DNA of 64,000 nt from Guadua angustifolia (Eukaryota > Streptophyta > Magnoliopsida > Poales > Poaceae), in assembly GCA_036346375.1 (NCBI GenBank), contig CM070514.1, positions 19,682,463 through 19,746,462 on the forward strand, given 5' to 3'. This document shows, piece by piece, positions 1 through 11,688 of the stretch. Every line of letters starts with the position of its first letter. Position 1 is the stretch's first letter. Both the position numbers and the translations under genes were made by a program. Under the pieces are notes generated by a model, which was given only the letters and a program-made list of their open reading frames with translations, was not told the DNA's origin and ran no database searches.

Positions 1-1037
1 CATCCAAGTGGACGACAGATTGCGGTGCTCCTGCTCCGCTTCCTCCAGTTGGCAGTTATGCTCCGTCACTATGAAACATTTCCAGTAGTCCCTCCACTTC
101 CCCTTGTATGCATGCACCCGCCATGGGCACGAGTCAACTACGCACTTTACGTCGTAGTCTTTTTTGCTGGACTTCACTACCCTGAATTGCCGCCGAAGAG
201 ACATTGACCAGTACTTCACCGCATCCATCACAGCCTCCTTGTCTTTATATACGGCCCCTCATGCGACCACGTTCTCATGATACTCCCATGCATCTCTGTT
301 CCTTCATGCATTGTTAGATCTTGAAATTATAATTAGTCCACGACCGGGACAGCACCTCAGAGTATTGTCCTCCTCGTTCGGCGTTGCCATCGGGGACTTC
401 CTCATCCGCACAGATCCTCCTCCTCCATCAAGTCAACTATGTGCTCCACCTCCTCCCCCTCGTCGGCCACCCCGCGCCTCCACGGCTGCCTCCTCGCCCC
501 CCCCCCGCTCTCGTCGCCACCGCCAACCTCGTGTCCCCCGTCTCCGGGGTCCTCGCCACCTTCATCATCGCATTGTTGCATATCTGTCCTCCCCTCCTCC
601 GTAATATCTACCTCGACATCACAAACCTCCGACACCGATGGAGGTACCTAGTACCACTCTACCAGAACATGAGCGGCCACCCGCTCTCTGGCATACCAAT
701 ATAGGTCCTCCATGCCGATGTCGTGTTAATAGGAACCACTCTCCATAAAAAGTCTGCAGACGGCTTACTCTTGCTCTAACTCGCAAATAGAACACTCTGG
801 GTATCCAAACTGAACATCTGGAACATCCACTCCAACAAACCCCTGTATGTCCTCTCTCGGCCTAGATATACCCCGTATGACTGTTGAAAATGCCGACAAA
901 TCGACTCCATCCGGTCCCTGTGCTATCTCCCCATCTCCATAGAATATTTGAAAATACAATTTCTCCGACATCTTCTTGTGACCTACAACGTCGAACCAAG
1001 AAAAAATCATCATTTCTCCATCTAACGCGTCATGCAT
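1..1037 (-). pseudogene. Mutator-like (MULE) transposase, N-terminal fragment
   Basis: On the minus strand, 1037-765 encodes about 90 aa containing FYGDGEIAQGPDGVDL, which resembles the start of plant MULE transposases. Positions 240-1 on the same strand encode a MuDR-type DNA-binding region: a KYWSMS block, then CVVDSCPW, then EHNC, giving the Cys/Cys/His/Cys pattern of that domain. Between them lies an acidic, Gly/Glu/Asp-rich low-complexity stretch (635-402) with stop codons on either side, so the frame is broken or contains introns. The catalytic DDE region would lie to the left of the window. It binds element ends and catalyses transposition in intact relatives; this copy is probably inactive. 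Family assignment rests on recognised motifs, not on a search. Confidence 0.75.
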
Positions 1038-1399
1038 TACTATATAAATGTTACATTATATTGTCAATTTTTTACTCTCTTGATTTCTAACGATTGCTCG
1101 ACATTTCCAAATTTTTTACTCTACTAATTTCTAGCGTATACGGTTGCTGACGATATGTTCCTAGCCTACCATGTTTTTCAATATACTCTAAAATAATATG
1201 TATAAAACGAATGGTCATTATACTAAGAAATCGACTATAAATAAGTAATTCCACTACCCATTTTTTCATTACGAATTGGTACTATATATTATTCATTTGT
1301 CTTAATCTTAAAAGCGTATATATACATGATATATCGTACTTCCTATAATTTCTACGTCATAATTTTCAAAACATTGCGTGCATAACATCTGGATAACCT

Positions 1400-1800
1400 A
1401 CCATTTTAAATTAATAATATTAAATTTCTACTCATTACATTTCTAAATATTATCTAATATTTCTATTACATGGAATCTCAATTTTTCTAAATACTACACA
1501 ATCCTAATATTTCTAAACACTTATTACTACATTAATTTCTAAATATTTCCTAAAAAACCACCACATAAATTACAAACTAAATACTACATATAAATTAAAT
1601 TTCTAAATACTAGACAATCCTAAATCGTACATTAAATTTCTAAATACTATATTGATTCTCAACATTTCTAAATACTACAATCCTAATATTTCTAAATACT
1701 ACATTAAATCTCTAAACATTGCTTAATATTTCTACTACCCCATCGTACTACATTAAATTTCTATATTACTACATTTCTACATTTCTAAATATTACAAAAT
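1400..1800. repeat. AT-rich degenerate tandem repeat
   Basis: Variants of the word ATTTCTAAATACTAC recur irregularly every 25-35 bases through this stretch, with no open frame of note. It lies between the MULE transposase start and the palindromic subterminal region, so it is probably part of that element's 5' non-coding DNA. Confidence 0.6.
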
Positions 1801-2017
1801 ACTAAAATTTCAAAAAAATTATATATAAATTTACGGACTTACCTTGAAAAACGACGATTATTTTTTCTCTCTTTTTCCTTCCCATCTTTTTTTTCCTCTC
1901 TTTTTTCCTCTCCTTCCTCTCCTCTTCTTCTCCCGGCCTTCGCTCATTCATTGCTCTCGCTTCGGTCGTGCAAGACAAATGAGCACAAATGTCGCTCATG
2001 TGAGGATTAAATACCAC

Positions 2018-2040
2018 CGATCGCTGGGGCCCAGCGATCG
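2018..2040. repeat. Perfect 23-bp palindrome
   Basis: CGATCGCTGGG is followed by one G and then CCCAGCGATCG, giving an 11-bp perfect stem with a one-base centre. It sits in the presumed MULE end region, and related GCGATCG words recur at about 2159-2165. It may be a subterminal protein-binding site; that role is inference. Confidence 0.7.
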
Positions 2041-2522
2041 CCTCACTCATGGGCGACGGCTTGTCGACGATCGACGGCGACATGTGGTGGCGTTATCAAA
2101 CGGTCATTGCTCGGACCGTTTGTGACCGTTAGTGCTGGGCACCAATCGCCCGAAAGAAGCGATCGCCCGCATCTTGAGGGCGACGGGTAGATTTGAAATT
2201 TTTTAGCACAGGCGATTAGTTTTGAAAAAATGTTTTAAAATAAATATTAAATAAAAAAATTCAAGATGCATACACCGCTTTGAAAATCAAGCATACTCCT
2301 CTTGGAAGAAAAAGAATAAGAGAGATCAAAATCAAGTACTCCATATTTTCCTCCAGGGAATACAATGGGAATACGAAGCCCTTATCTAAAAATTACTGAA
2401 AATAGAATTAGAAGCGAACAGCAGTTCTACTTGTGCTGCCTGGGCAAAATAACGCAAACGGAGAAGACCAGAGGTAGAAGATAAGCCTGCGAAGAGAGGG
2501 GAGATAGAGAGAGGAGGAGGAG

Positions 2523-4313
2523 ATGGGGATCCGGTTCGTGCTGTTCGTGAACAAGCAGGGGCAGACGCGGCTGGCGCAGTACTACGAGCACCTCTCCCTC
2601 GACGAGCGCCGTGCCCTCGAGGGAGAGATCGTCCGCAAGTGCCTCGCCCGCACCGACCAGCAGGTACTACTCGCCTCGCTCGCCTGATCCTCCCGCCCGC
2701 CAATACAACCCCTGTACAGTTCGTTTCCGCCGGGGCAGGGGGGTGCTCTTTCTTGGATCTGGATCAAGATGACTTGTTTTTGACCCTGCTGCTCATGTTG
2801 ATATCATGGCGCCGTTTGCGATTGCAGTGTTCTTTCGTGGAGCACCGGAACTACAAGGTCGTATACAGGCGCTACGCCTCCCTCTTCTTCCTCGTCGGCG
2901 TCGACAACGATGAGGTGCCTGCTCCTGTATCTCCCGTCTTCTTGAATTTACGTCGCAGTCGCACAGCAATTGTGGCAAGTCTAGATGCAATCGATTCGTC
3001 GGAATATCGCCTGTGGTACCGTGGGTTTCAGTCCTAATCATCTGGCTTTGCTAAGCGAAAGGTAGTGTGCACAGAATAGGGTTTAATAGGGATGAACTTT
3101 CCTCATTGTGTGGTCGAAAACGGTGTGAAGCTTTCAAAGCATTGGTCTTTCTTTGGTAACTTTGTGGTATTGCTATTGACTTATCCTTTGATTTCGTGGC
3201 TATGCTTTTAGAAGTTCACGTTTGGTGATTCTAGTGTCATTTGGTCCTGTTCTTCCAACCAGTACTGATGAATTCAGATTAGTTTCTAGTGACTCGAGCA
3301 ATCATTGCTAATGTAAATGAAACTATGAAGTTGGGGGTATTATCAGCTTTGTTGCTGTGTGCTTAGATCTTGTTCATGTATCTTCCTTCGTTTGGTGAAT
3401 CAAAGTGTGCACAGGTGGGATTTGATAGTGATGTGTCCCGAACGTTGGCGCAGAGATCTAAAAGGGGTTTATCATTAATTCATTATCGGGTGTTTCAACG
3501 TATTACTACTGAATTATCCTTTGATGGGTGATGGCACTATTTGGTAGGCATGAATTTTGTATGTGTGGACTGAGGGTTTTACTACAAATATCTCAAAAGA
3601 AATATTGGTGTTATTTCCATTCATCCTATAGTAACACTCTTACACTATGACAACTCTGCCTACTTGTTATCTCTGTGTTGTGCCTACTGTTTTTTGTCTT
3701 TCTGTTAAGTGCATGGCTTATGGACGAACTTGATTGCAATTGGCAACCTTCTGCACTAGGAGGCTATTTCTTCTGGTACCATTTGAAACCATTTAGTTCT
3801 GGTACCTGATCAACAAAAATCTTCCTCCAGCTAGTTTTTGTTGCAACTTGCAAATTTTGTAATTTTGTAAAATTTATTTATAAGTAAATTGCATTATAGT
3901 TTTCAATCATCATTACACATCCTTTCATGCTTTCCTTAAACTATAAAAATTTTTGAGGCAATTTCTCCAGCTGATACAACTTACACTGTCTCAATTGCAT
4001 CTTGTTTGGCAGAATGAGTTAGCTATCCTCGAATTCATACATCTTTTGGTGGAAACTATGGACCGCCACTTTGGCAATGTGGTAAGCTTGCAAAATCCCA
4101 GGGATTTTGTTTCTCAGCTCTATAAAGATACATGTCTAGAGCTGATGCAACTTATCTCTTGTCCTTGTTTTCGGCCAGTGTGAGCTTGATATCATGTTCC
4201 ATCTGGAGAAGGTGCACTTCATGCTGGAAGAGATGGTAATGAATGGTTGCATTGTGGAGACTAGTAAACAGAACATCTTGGCACCTATCCAGTTTATGGA
4301 GAAAACATCGTAA
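2523..4313 (+). CDS. AP4S: AP-4 complex subunit sigma (small adaptin), four exons
   Basis: Exons are 2523-2663, 2828-2914, 4013-4081 and 4179-4313; all introns have GT/AG ends and fall between codons. Together they encode 143 aa, the length I recall for plant AP-4 sigma. The protein begins MGIRFVLFVNKQGQTR and contains CSFVEHRNYKVVYRRYASLF, NELAILEFIHLLVETMDRHF and CELDIMFHLEKVHFM, the conserved core of the clathrin-adaptor small-chain fold over nearly its whole length. Sigma is one of four AP-4 subunits (epsilon, beta, mu, sigma) and works at the trans-Golgi network in cargo sorting, including vacuolar sorting in plants. The ATG is the first in a GA-rich leader (2490-2522). The frame is intact with no missing core residues. 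It is the only host gene I can support in the window. Confidence 0.97.
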
Positions 4314-4498
4314 ATAGTACTCTCCAACTGTCTAGTTCATCATCCGGTGCTGCTTAGCACCTCTCCTTGCCATAGATTTTCCCTTTGTATGTGAAAGTGC
4401 CACCAATTTCTGTATTCATGGATTATTGAATTGACCTTATTTGAAACTTTCCATTGTTTTGTGATGCTGAAAATGAAGATGCCATATCCTTTTCTCAT
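4314..4498 (+). other. AP4S 3' flank / probable 3' UTR
   Basis: This follows the AP4S stop codon directly and has no coding potential. No clear poly(A) signal decides where the transcript ends. The SINE-like insertion starts at 4499. Confidence 0.4.
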
Positions 4499-4631
4499 AA
4501 GAACTGTGCGCTGCTCAATTGGCAGCGTGTGGCATGGACCACCCTGCCCGCCCGGGCTTGAATCCGGATGCTCACTCCTTACAACGGTGAATGCTAGAAC
4601 TCCTAGCCAAATTTCAAAAAAAAAAAAACTA
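4499..4631 (+). mobile_element. tRNA-derived SINE-like insertion
   Basis: Near its start is an A-box-like GCTCAATTGG, and about 35 bases later a B-box-like GGCTTGAATCC, the spacing of an internal RNA polymerase III promoter. The unit ends in a run of about 13 A. The bases TTCTCAT before it (4492-4498) recur after the A tract (4632-4638), consistent with a short target-site duplication. I do not recognise the exact family. It lies in the 3' flank of AP4S and could be included in its transcript. Confidence 0.6.
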
Positions 4632-5198
4632 TTCTCATGTAGTTTGTTGGGATGATTGTTTGACGCTGTCACGAAATCAACAAAGTTGCTGGTTACTTCA
4701 CTCTTACTGACGTATATTTGTTGAGACTTAAGAGTCTGGAGTTTCGAAGGAAGCTAATTTTGATCTCTCCCAGTGGCTGGGAATGGGATAGTTTGTTTTC
4801 TTTTCTTAGTGTATTTCTGTACATTATTGTCCTATTTAATATAATTTCCAGTGGGGCTCTCCCCTACTGTTTTCCCTAAAAAAAATCACTCTTACTTGTT
4901 GCTATGTCGTAATAAGTACCATCTGTGGTTATACACACACACGATTGATGCCATGGAACAGGAGTTTCTACATGAAAATTTCTGAACAGTTGGTATGGAA
5001 AACAATAATATCATCCGGTTTATTTGCAGCACTGGTACTACCTTATTTCCATCGGTCTGAACATGAACTTTGGTGTGGATGCTTCACTCTGTTCGCTGCA
5101 TTTGGGGAGCTGTTAAAATGTCAGTCCGGTTACATCTCTAATTCTTCCACCTGATTCAACCAAGGAGGCATCTTGTCATACTAACTTGGAGAAATATT
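4632..5198. other. AP4S downstream flank, no gene seen
   Basis: AT-rich DNA with a short (AC)n tract near 4935. I see no coding or RNA feature. A CCTACTG...CCCTAAAAAAAA end near 4866-4888 could be the tail of another small retroposon, but no duplication supports it. Confidence 0.4.
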
Positions 5199-6289
5199 GG
5201 AAGGCTTGGACTGTTGTAACCTGTCACGCTGCTCCCCGGATTGTGTAGATCAAGCTAATTGCAAGCATCTGTCGTACTTTGTAATTATTGTTGTATGTGC
5301 TACACTCTGGTACCTTTTTCATGCGCAACAGCCTTGGATCGGATTAGAGTTTTGTGAGATACGACATGAATTTGCATAGTCTTAAGAACAAAGAAGATGA
5401 ATCTCGCAGAGAGAACCAAAGTAACAACGATGACGCAATCATGTCAAGAGAGATTTGATGAGTTCGATCACAAATTTTGTAGGCACAATCTCAAAAGAGT
5501 ATAAGGGATTGTCACTCTCTTATAATCTTCTCGTACCTTTAGGATCGTCATATCTTTACCCTATACAAGAATTTAGTACTAAAGAATTACTTGGTCCCTA
5601 ATTCTTTTGCACCTCTACTTTGGATGAGTTCCTTTTGCTTGTTTCTTCGTTGCTTGGATACTTTATGACCACCCCTATCGGTTTATGTAAGCCCTCTATT
5701 ACTCCTCTAAAGGGAAGTGTGAATCCCACTAAAAAAGTAGCAATGATAATCTTATTAGGATTTATCTATGACTTTTTATAACACAAATTTTCAAATCTAC
5801 TCAACAGCTTGCTTGTGTTTTGATCACGAAGCTTGCAAGACAAGTGCTTGGATTTGTTGTAATGCTCGAATTTAACTACCTTGTGCGAGGTATAGATCAT
5901 CACAGAGCGAGAATATCTGATTCTCCCTGTCCGTAGGAGAATGTCTATCATTGTTTTCACATACCTTTTCTAGGCCTTGAGGTCACATTCCAAGAAAAAT
6001 TATTTTTTCAGTTCTGCCGTGCTGATTTTTCTCCGACACGTATCAGCCGTTATGTAATCTTTACCACCCGTTCTCAAGCATAGAACATGATCGGCATGTA
6101 GAGGATGCAATACTTGTGGTAAGGAGCACTCCTTGTACTGTGGGTGTTCTACCCATCCATGGTCGAGAAGATAAAGCATATCCATCTAATACAAGCTTCA
6201 CTCTATGTCTCCAGATCTTCCGATCTACTCTTTACCCAATACCACCCATTCCCAAGCAAAGAAATTCACGTAGCTTGTGCTGTTTAGTA
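5199..6289. repeat. Decayed local-duplication module A, left part
   Basis: A block around 5199-5302 (GGCTTGGACTG, TGTGTAGATCAAGCTAATT, TTGTTGT words) recurs in the same order at about 8120-8225, 19165-19215, 55860-55950 and 56690-56780. Its continuation (TTTGATCACGAAGCTTGCA, then an AATTTAACTACCTTG word) appears only at 5829-5885, so about 500 bp of unrelated DNA interrupts this copy. A later landmark, CCATTCCCAAGCAA (6246-6259), also recurs at 9149, 22957 and 47182. These are non-coding remnants of an old tandem array. Confidence 0.6.
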
Positions 6290-6298
6290 TTAAAAAAT

Positions 6299-6643
6299 GG
6301 CAACATATCCTGTGCACACAGACTTTTCGTGTACACACCGTGCACACCAACTAACAAAAGTTACGAAAAATTCTGAAAAAATTGTAGATGTACTTAATAG
6401 ATTGCTCTACCTACGTATGAAGTTTCAAGATCAAATTCATTATATATCGAGAGTTACAAAAAAGAGAAAATTCTGACAAGTTTAGACTCTTGATATATAA
6501 TGAATTTGAACCTACAATTTTATACATAGGTAGAGTAATCTATAAAGTACATCTACAATTTTTTTCATAATTTTTCGTGACTTTTGTTAATTGGTGTGCA
6601 CGGTGTGTACAAGAGAGGGCCTGTGTGCACAGGATACGTTGCC
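6299..6643. mobile_element. 345-bp fold-back MITE, Mutator type
   Basis: The element begins GGCAACATATCCTGTGCACA and its reverse complement begins GGCAACGTATCCTGTGCACA. The two halves are near-complementary over almost their whole length, so the transcript would fold into one long hairpin. It is flanked by a perfect 9-bp duplication TTAAAAAAT (6290-6298 and 6644-6652), the size made by Mutator-superfamily transposases. It has no coding capacity. Confidence 0.9.
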
Positions 6644-6652
6644 TTAAAAAAT

Positions 6653-7530
6653 TGTAGAGAGAGATAGAGAACATGTATGTATTTGGTATATAGTCATATA
6701 GGGGATACAATATTCACCTTAGCAACACTCCTTTCCTTACATCTTAGGCCTTATATCTCTCCAGTCTCCGCATGTTAGGCTAGCAATAAGACCTCAAGCC
6801 CTCAATATATATAAATAGGAGAGGAAAAAAAAAAGAGATAATGAAGTTTTGGGCCGTTGGCGGTAACTGTGAGATAGTAGCAAAAAATATTTGAAATTAG
6901 AGAATTGCATCAATGCTGCTCCAAAAAGAAAATTGAGGGTTGTATTATTATATTGGTTGATTGCCGTGGCTGATAATGCAGGATTAAGCGTTCGGTGAAG
7001 TATGTGACTCTGCTTGTGACGAAAAAAACATCCACCCATGGTGCGTATGGTGACTAATCTTACTATTTAGTTGCAATCTGGAAATTTCAGGTTGATCAAA
7101 ATTGATCATAGGACCTGAAAATGTTCGATTAATATTGTTACGTTCAACTGAAAAGCAGGTGCTGCTGGAAAATGCCTAGCTATGTGGTGAAATATATAGA
7201 GGTACGTAGTGAATTAAGTGTGTACTGGTAGTGCATGCGATTATATGTCCGAATGAGCTTTGTTACTGCAGTTAATTATTCCGCAAGGATACTGATTCAA
7301 CATCATCATCACTTACTGGTACGAACACACACAGTGAATAAATTTCCTGGTGACAACATTTAGTTATAGTGCAAAGTTAATTGAAAAAAAAAGATTCACC
7401 CAATGGGTTAACTTGAGGCAACGTTAAAATCACCAGTTAGATAATTTCTTTCCAACTGCTGCTTACTATCCATTTCTAGCTGCCTCCTGTCCTTTTGACG
7501 CAATCTTTTCTTCCCCTGGTGATCCTGATC
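6653..7530. repeat. Decayed local-duplication module A, right part
   Basis: Non-coding. Words here (CAACTGAAAAGCA near 7147, AAAGATTCACCCAATGG near 7389, CTTACTATCCATTTCT near 7463) recur in the same order at about 19930, 20490 and 20605 inside module C. The two stretches are therefore diverged copies. A (GA)n tract followed by CGCGCGCG lies at 7533-7558. Confidence 0.55.
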
Positions 7531-8118
7531 CGGGAGAGAGAGAGAGAAAGCGCGCGCGTTACACTAGTAGAATAGATATTCTTTTTGAAACGGAGAACAG
7601 CAGGAGCTCTGCCATGCATTAAAGAAAGAAATAATGTACAAAAGACTGTCTAAAAAAAAACATGAAAAGAAGTCCCTCCCAAACTGAGAAGAGCGGATAT
7701 AGGGATGCAGCTAATCTGCAAATGAACAAAAAGAAAATAGTGATCCATGTGTGTGAATAGGCAGGATTTGTGTCAACAAAAATTAGGTAGCAAAAGTTAA
7801 TGACTTACACAATAGAACAGACATTCATCTATATTTTTTTTAAGTTTTTGTGCAGGATTGTACTCGATGTCTCGGCAACATTTGTTCTGAAGTGCTTGTG
7901 TTACATGATGCCGAAAATAACCAATAGAATTTAACCTGCACAGAGAAGTTGTACATCAAAATACTTGTCTCTTACTGTAATATTTCCCATTCCTAATCTA
8001 AAAGGTGAGTATTTGCGGCTGCACAGCGAATGGTTGACCTGCTTATTTTTACATTAACGATATTAGCGTACACCAACCAAGAAAGCATCTACTCCAACTA
8101 ATTTAGGAGTAACATAAC
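7531..8118. other. Intergenic, nothing recognised
   Basis: AT-rich sequence with a few A and T runs. I see no open frame, RNA gene or repeat structure that I can support. Confidence 0.4.
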
Positions 8119-9284
8119 ATTGGAAAGCTTGGGATGTTGTAAGCAGGCAGGCTGGTCTTCAGACTGTGTAGATCAAGCTAATTTCCAGGATCTCTCGTAC
8201 TCTTTAAATTATTGTTGTGTGCTAGTGTTTTGGCCATGAAACTTGCAGGAAAGTGCATGGGTTTTGCATATATTTCAATTTAACTACCTTGGGCTTGCAC
8301 AAGGAACAAATAATTCACTATGTATATTACAATTTTGTATAGATCATCATAGAGCGAGGCTATATGTTCTCCTTTCTCAAGGAGTCGCCTGCCATTGTTT
8401 CTCGTATCTATTGGTATTCGAGGGAACTTGCCTTGAAGTTATATTTGGAGAAAAGTTCACTGTAATTCATAAGCGGGAGCTTTTATATTAATGATAAACA
8501 TGGCTCCAGTCATGAGTAAAACGATTGCATGAACGTAAAAACTCTGGTGCCTTGTGTGATGATCATGAAGAACAGAAGAGAGTTTGTGTAGGGAGCAAAA
8601 AAGGAGACAAGGAAACAGACAGCATAAGAGATTAGGAATTCTGTTTTTCGTTCCCTTACACAAGGCATTCCGCCCAGAATTTATACTATCCCGCCTAGAG
8701 CTTATTACAAGTGGGTCTCAGCAACTCTAGACTATTCCGCACAACTCTGGAATTACAATACTCAGCCTTGCTAACACATCCGAACACTGAACTTCTTCAG
8801 GCTTGCCGATACTGTCTTCTTCAGTCTTGCCGCTGCATCCTGTTTACCATCCTCCGCACGCGACACCTCTTGTTGACCCAAGTGCACCTAAACCTATCTG
8901 GCGAAGCCTGTTTATGTATGGCACAGTTGGCTCTCGAGGAACATAACAAAGATAGAACTATAGAAAAGCAGATCTAAGATCCTGAATATGGCACATGATA
9001 CTCAAAATCACAGCATGTTGACCTTTTGTGTTATATTTAACACCATTTATGTGATTCTGCCTGATGAATGTTTTTTCCTTTCCACTACTTCTTAGTTCTC
9101 ATCGAGCAGTACTGGGAGTAGCTGTATCTAATCTTTTCCCAATGCCACCCATTCCCAAGCAATTTTGTGTAACCTGGCATTCCTGGCTTTTACTATAGAT
9201 CTTCCATCTACCACACATTAGGAACAAGCATCGCAATATATAAAGAAACGAGGAGGATATTAGAAGTGAGAAATACGCGAGGAA
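8119..9284. repeat. Decayed local-duplication module B
   Basis: Starts with the same block as module A (TGTGTAGATCAAGCTAATTTC, ATTATTGTTGTGTGCTAGTG) and continues with AATTTAACTACCTTGGG and TATAGATCATCATAGAGCGA, which match 5870-5908. The landmark CCATTCCCAAGCAA is at 9149-9162. Between 8430 and 8990 I recognise nothing. No coding potential. Confidence 0.55.
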
Positions 9285-10826
9285 GGGGCTTTTTGCTTGT
9301 TACCCATACAAACCCTACCAATGTGTGCCAAATTTTGGCATTGGGATTGTTAACCCAAGTTTTTGCCAAACTTTGACAATAAAATTGTAGGATTGATATA
9401 CACTAAACTAGTAATCAGAGAGGGATGAATGATTGTGCGAAAGTTAAAACTAATTTTTTTAGTGATTCTCAAAACACCCCTAAATAAATTATGAAAGATT
9501 GCTTCGGTTTCACAAAAAAAGATTGATATATGTTCACTAAAACAGTAATTCCTGAAGATCCCACCATTGGATTGTCGCAAAATTTTGACTGTAGAAACTA
9601 GATTCAATTTTGAAACTAACCCAATAAGAACAGCTCAATCAGATCTATAGGTCTAAAGTTATGACTATAGCTAATAATGACAAGAATTGACCTAACCCTA
9701 ATTTCGAGATTAATCAAAATCTACAAAAGATTAGCCAATGAAACTTTCAAGAACTCTAAGTTGATGCCCTAAGAAGATTTTGGATGGATCAAATCATGAT
9801 TAAACTTGTTGAATCAAGAGGGACAATGAATCAATCTATAAAAACCAAAACCGGACAAGAACGCAAAGAACGAACAAAAAAGATAAATCGTGATCACTAT
9901 AGCATCATAGTACTGTAGCTACATGAAGTTTCTTGCTCAGTTCGTGCTTTCGGGAGGCTGAGAAAATTGGGATACTGAGATAATTGGGATTTTTATTTTC
10001 TTTCTCTGTTTGTGTACAGTACTCCAAAACAAAAAGAGTACAACTCTAAAAATAACTCTCTCTTAATAAACAGGAGACATCCCTCTCCTATTAATAATGA
10101 GAAATAGTTCGCATGCATGTCCACCTGGCCCAATACATGCAAACTACCCCAAACGATTGCAATTGCATGCGTATTGCCCACCTGCCGTTCTTACGTCACT
10201 AACTAGCCTGCATCTGCACCATTCTCTTGCCTGAACATCCCACATGACATCCTCGACCACTAGGATCTTGATTCCTCCTTGAACCTAGTCTCAAATCTCA
10301 GTTCCTCTACGAACCTAGTTCCAGTCCCATCATCGATCACGTTCGCCCCTCGAGCAACATCTGCACATGATCAAACAAGAAACAATTCTGAGCACAAGTC
10401 TATAACTTGACTCAACATCAGTCCATGTAATTACTCATATGAGCACTGCATAAAATCAAAAAATCCGTGCAAAAATCACGACATACGGTACTACCGCTCA
10501 GTGGCCCGGTAGCACCGCTTGTCCAAAAACCAGAAAAACACACGTACTAGAAAATAATTATCGCCCATTGATCCGGTAGTACCTCCCACATTGAAAATCA
10601 ATTCTGAGCTTATTTTTAGCACATTTCGCAAATTCAATTCTAAGCCAACTTTTTAACACATGATTTCACAAAACTGAACCAAGGATACAATGTAAAAAAA
10701 TAATTTTACCGAAGTCTGGTAACGTACACATTGGTAACAAATGAAATGGATGCTAAATTTGGTCAAAGTTACCAAACTTTGATAACCCAAATTTTGGCAT
10801 GCATAGACTTAGAACCAAACAGCCCC
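9285..10826. mobile_element. Candidate 1.5-kb DNA transposon, non-coding
   Basis: The left end GGGGCTTTTTGCTTGTTACC resembles the reverse complement of the right end, GGGGCTGTTTGGTTCTAAG. Just inside both ends are CCAAATTTTGGCA words and TTTGATAA/CCAAACTTTG words, suggesting degenerate terminal repeats. No target duplication could be found, so the boundaries are tentative. The interior has short GGTAGTACC/GGTAGCACC words (10490-10590) but no coding frame. Confidence 0.35.
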
Positions 10827-11300
10827 TGTTCTAATTTTTTGAAAAATAATGGGAAATGATAATGTCCTCCAGTTTATATGCATCACTGACATGATCTGTT
10901 TCACTCGTGTATTTCCATAAGTGGGAATCATGGGGATAGGAAGTAGCCTGGTTGTGGGATAGTCGTTTAACCTCGCTACCCACATGTGTTTTAGTCCTAG
11001 GGACGACTCGGGTACTATCTTCTTTTACTGAATGTCATAACTCTTTGCCAATTCTGAAACAAGCAAAAAAAAAAAACAGTGTGATCTCCAAGTTATTTGC
11101 CTCGTGAAGTGTCCACAACTATAGGTGTGTCTGCTCCAGTTTTTTGAACATTCACTACTTTTAAGCATATCCATCTCGTAACATACGTGTTTCGTTCTCT
11201 TCTCAGTAGTTGGATGTTAATCGTGTCTTAAGCAATTAATTTAATGCAGGGGTACTGCTTAAAATCTCAATCCAGCTGTCCATCTATTCTTTCATGAATC
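10827..11300. other. Intergenic, nothing recognised
   Basis: Non-coding DNA between the candidate element and the LINE insertion site. An A-rich tract lies at 11067-11080. It was presumably joined to 18959 onward before the LINE inserted. Confidence 0.4.
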
Positions 11301-11313
11301 AACAAAGAAAGCA

Positions 11314-11688
11314 GGACCAATAGCAATAACACAACTCCAGAAAGCACCAAGTTCCAAATAAGGCGAATCCCTAGCTCCGGCGTCGAATCCCCGGGCGGGG
11401 CGTCGGGCCCCGGAGTGGAGTCGGAGGCGAGCGCGGGTGCCGTGGGCTGCGGAAAGCGTCCCGTCCCCGGTGGCTCAGGCTCGAGAAGCTTCGCGCCGTG
11501 GGCGCGACGCGCGGCGAGGAAGGTGGGGAGCGCGGGGTTAGGAGGCGGCGTCGGCGCTGGTGCTGGTGCCTCCGGCGTGTGGCTAAAGCAAGGTAAGTTC
11601 TTTGATTCTTAGGTGCTGATGGCAAGGATGTGCTAAGCCACATTCATCCATTTTTGCTCATATCTTGTTCGACGTATTGTCTAGCTGA
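11314..11688 (+). promoter_or_regulatory. LINE 5' leader (presumed internal promoter region)
   Basis: The first 375 bases before the ORF1 start codon include a strongly GC-rich block (11375-11580), unlike the AT-rich surroundings. L1-type elements carry their promoter in this region. No specific promoter motif is identified. A GT-donor-like GGTAAG occurs at 11591-11596 but nothing shows that it is used. Confidence 0.45.

Larger units (their letters stand above)
1..2250 (-). mobile_element. Mutator-like element, partial (5' side only)
   Basis: The transposase fragment reads leftward out of the window, so 1040-2250 should be the element's 5' non-coding and terminal region. It holds AT-rich degenerate repeats (about 1400-1800), a pyrimidine-rich tract (1860-1940), a perfect palindrome at 2018-2040 and an 8-bp inverted repeat AAACGGTC/GACCGTTT (2098-2105, 2114-2121). 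The exact terminus cannot be fixed because the other end and the 9-bp target duplication are outside the window. The right edge is placed where the structured sequence stops, less than 300 bp before the AP4S start codon. Confidence 0.5.

Noticed and set aside
1844..2125. 93-aa frame in the pyrimidine-rich tract upstream of AP4S
   Set aside because: Phe/Ser/Leu low-complexity product of a polypyrimidine stretch, with an equally open frame on the opposite strand.
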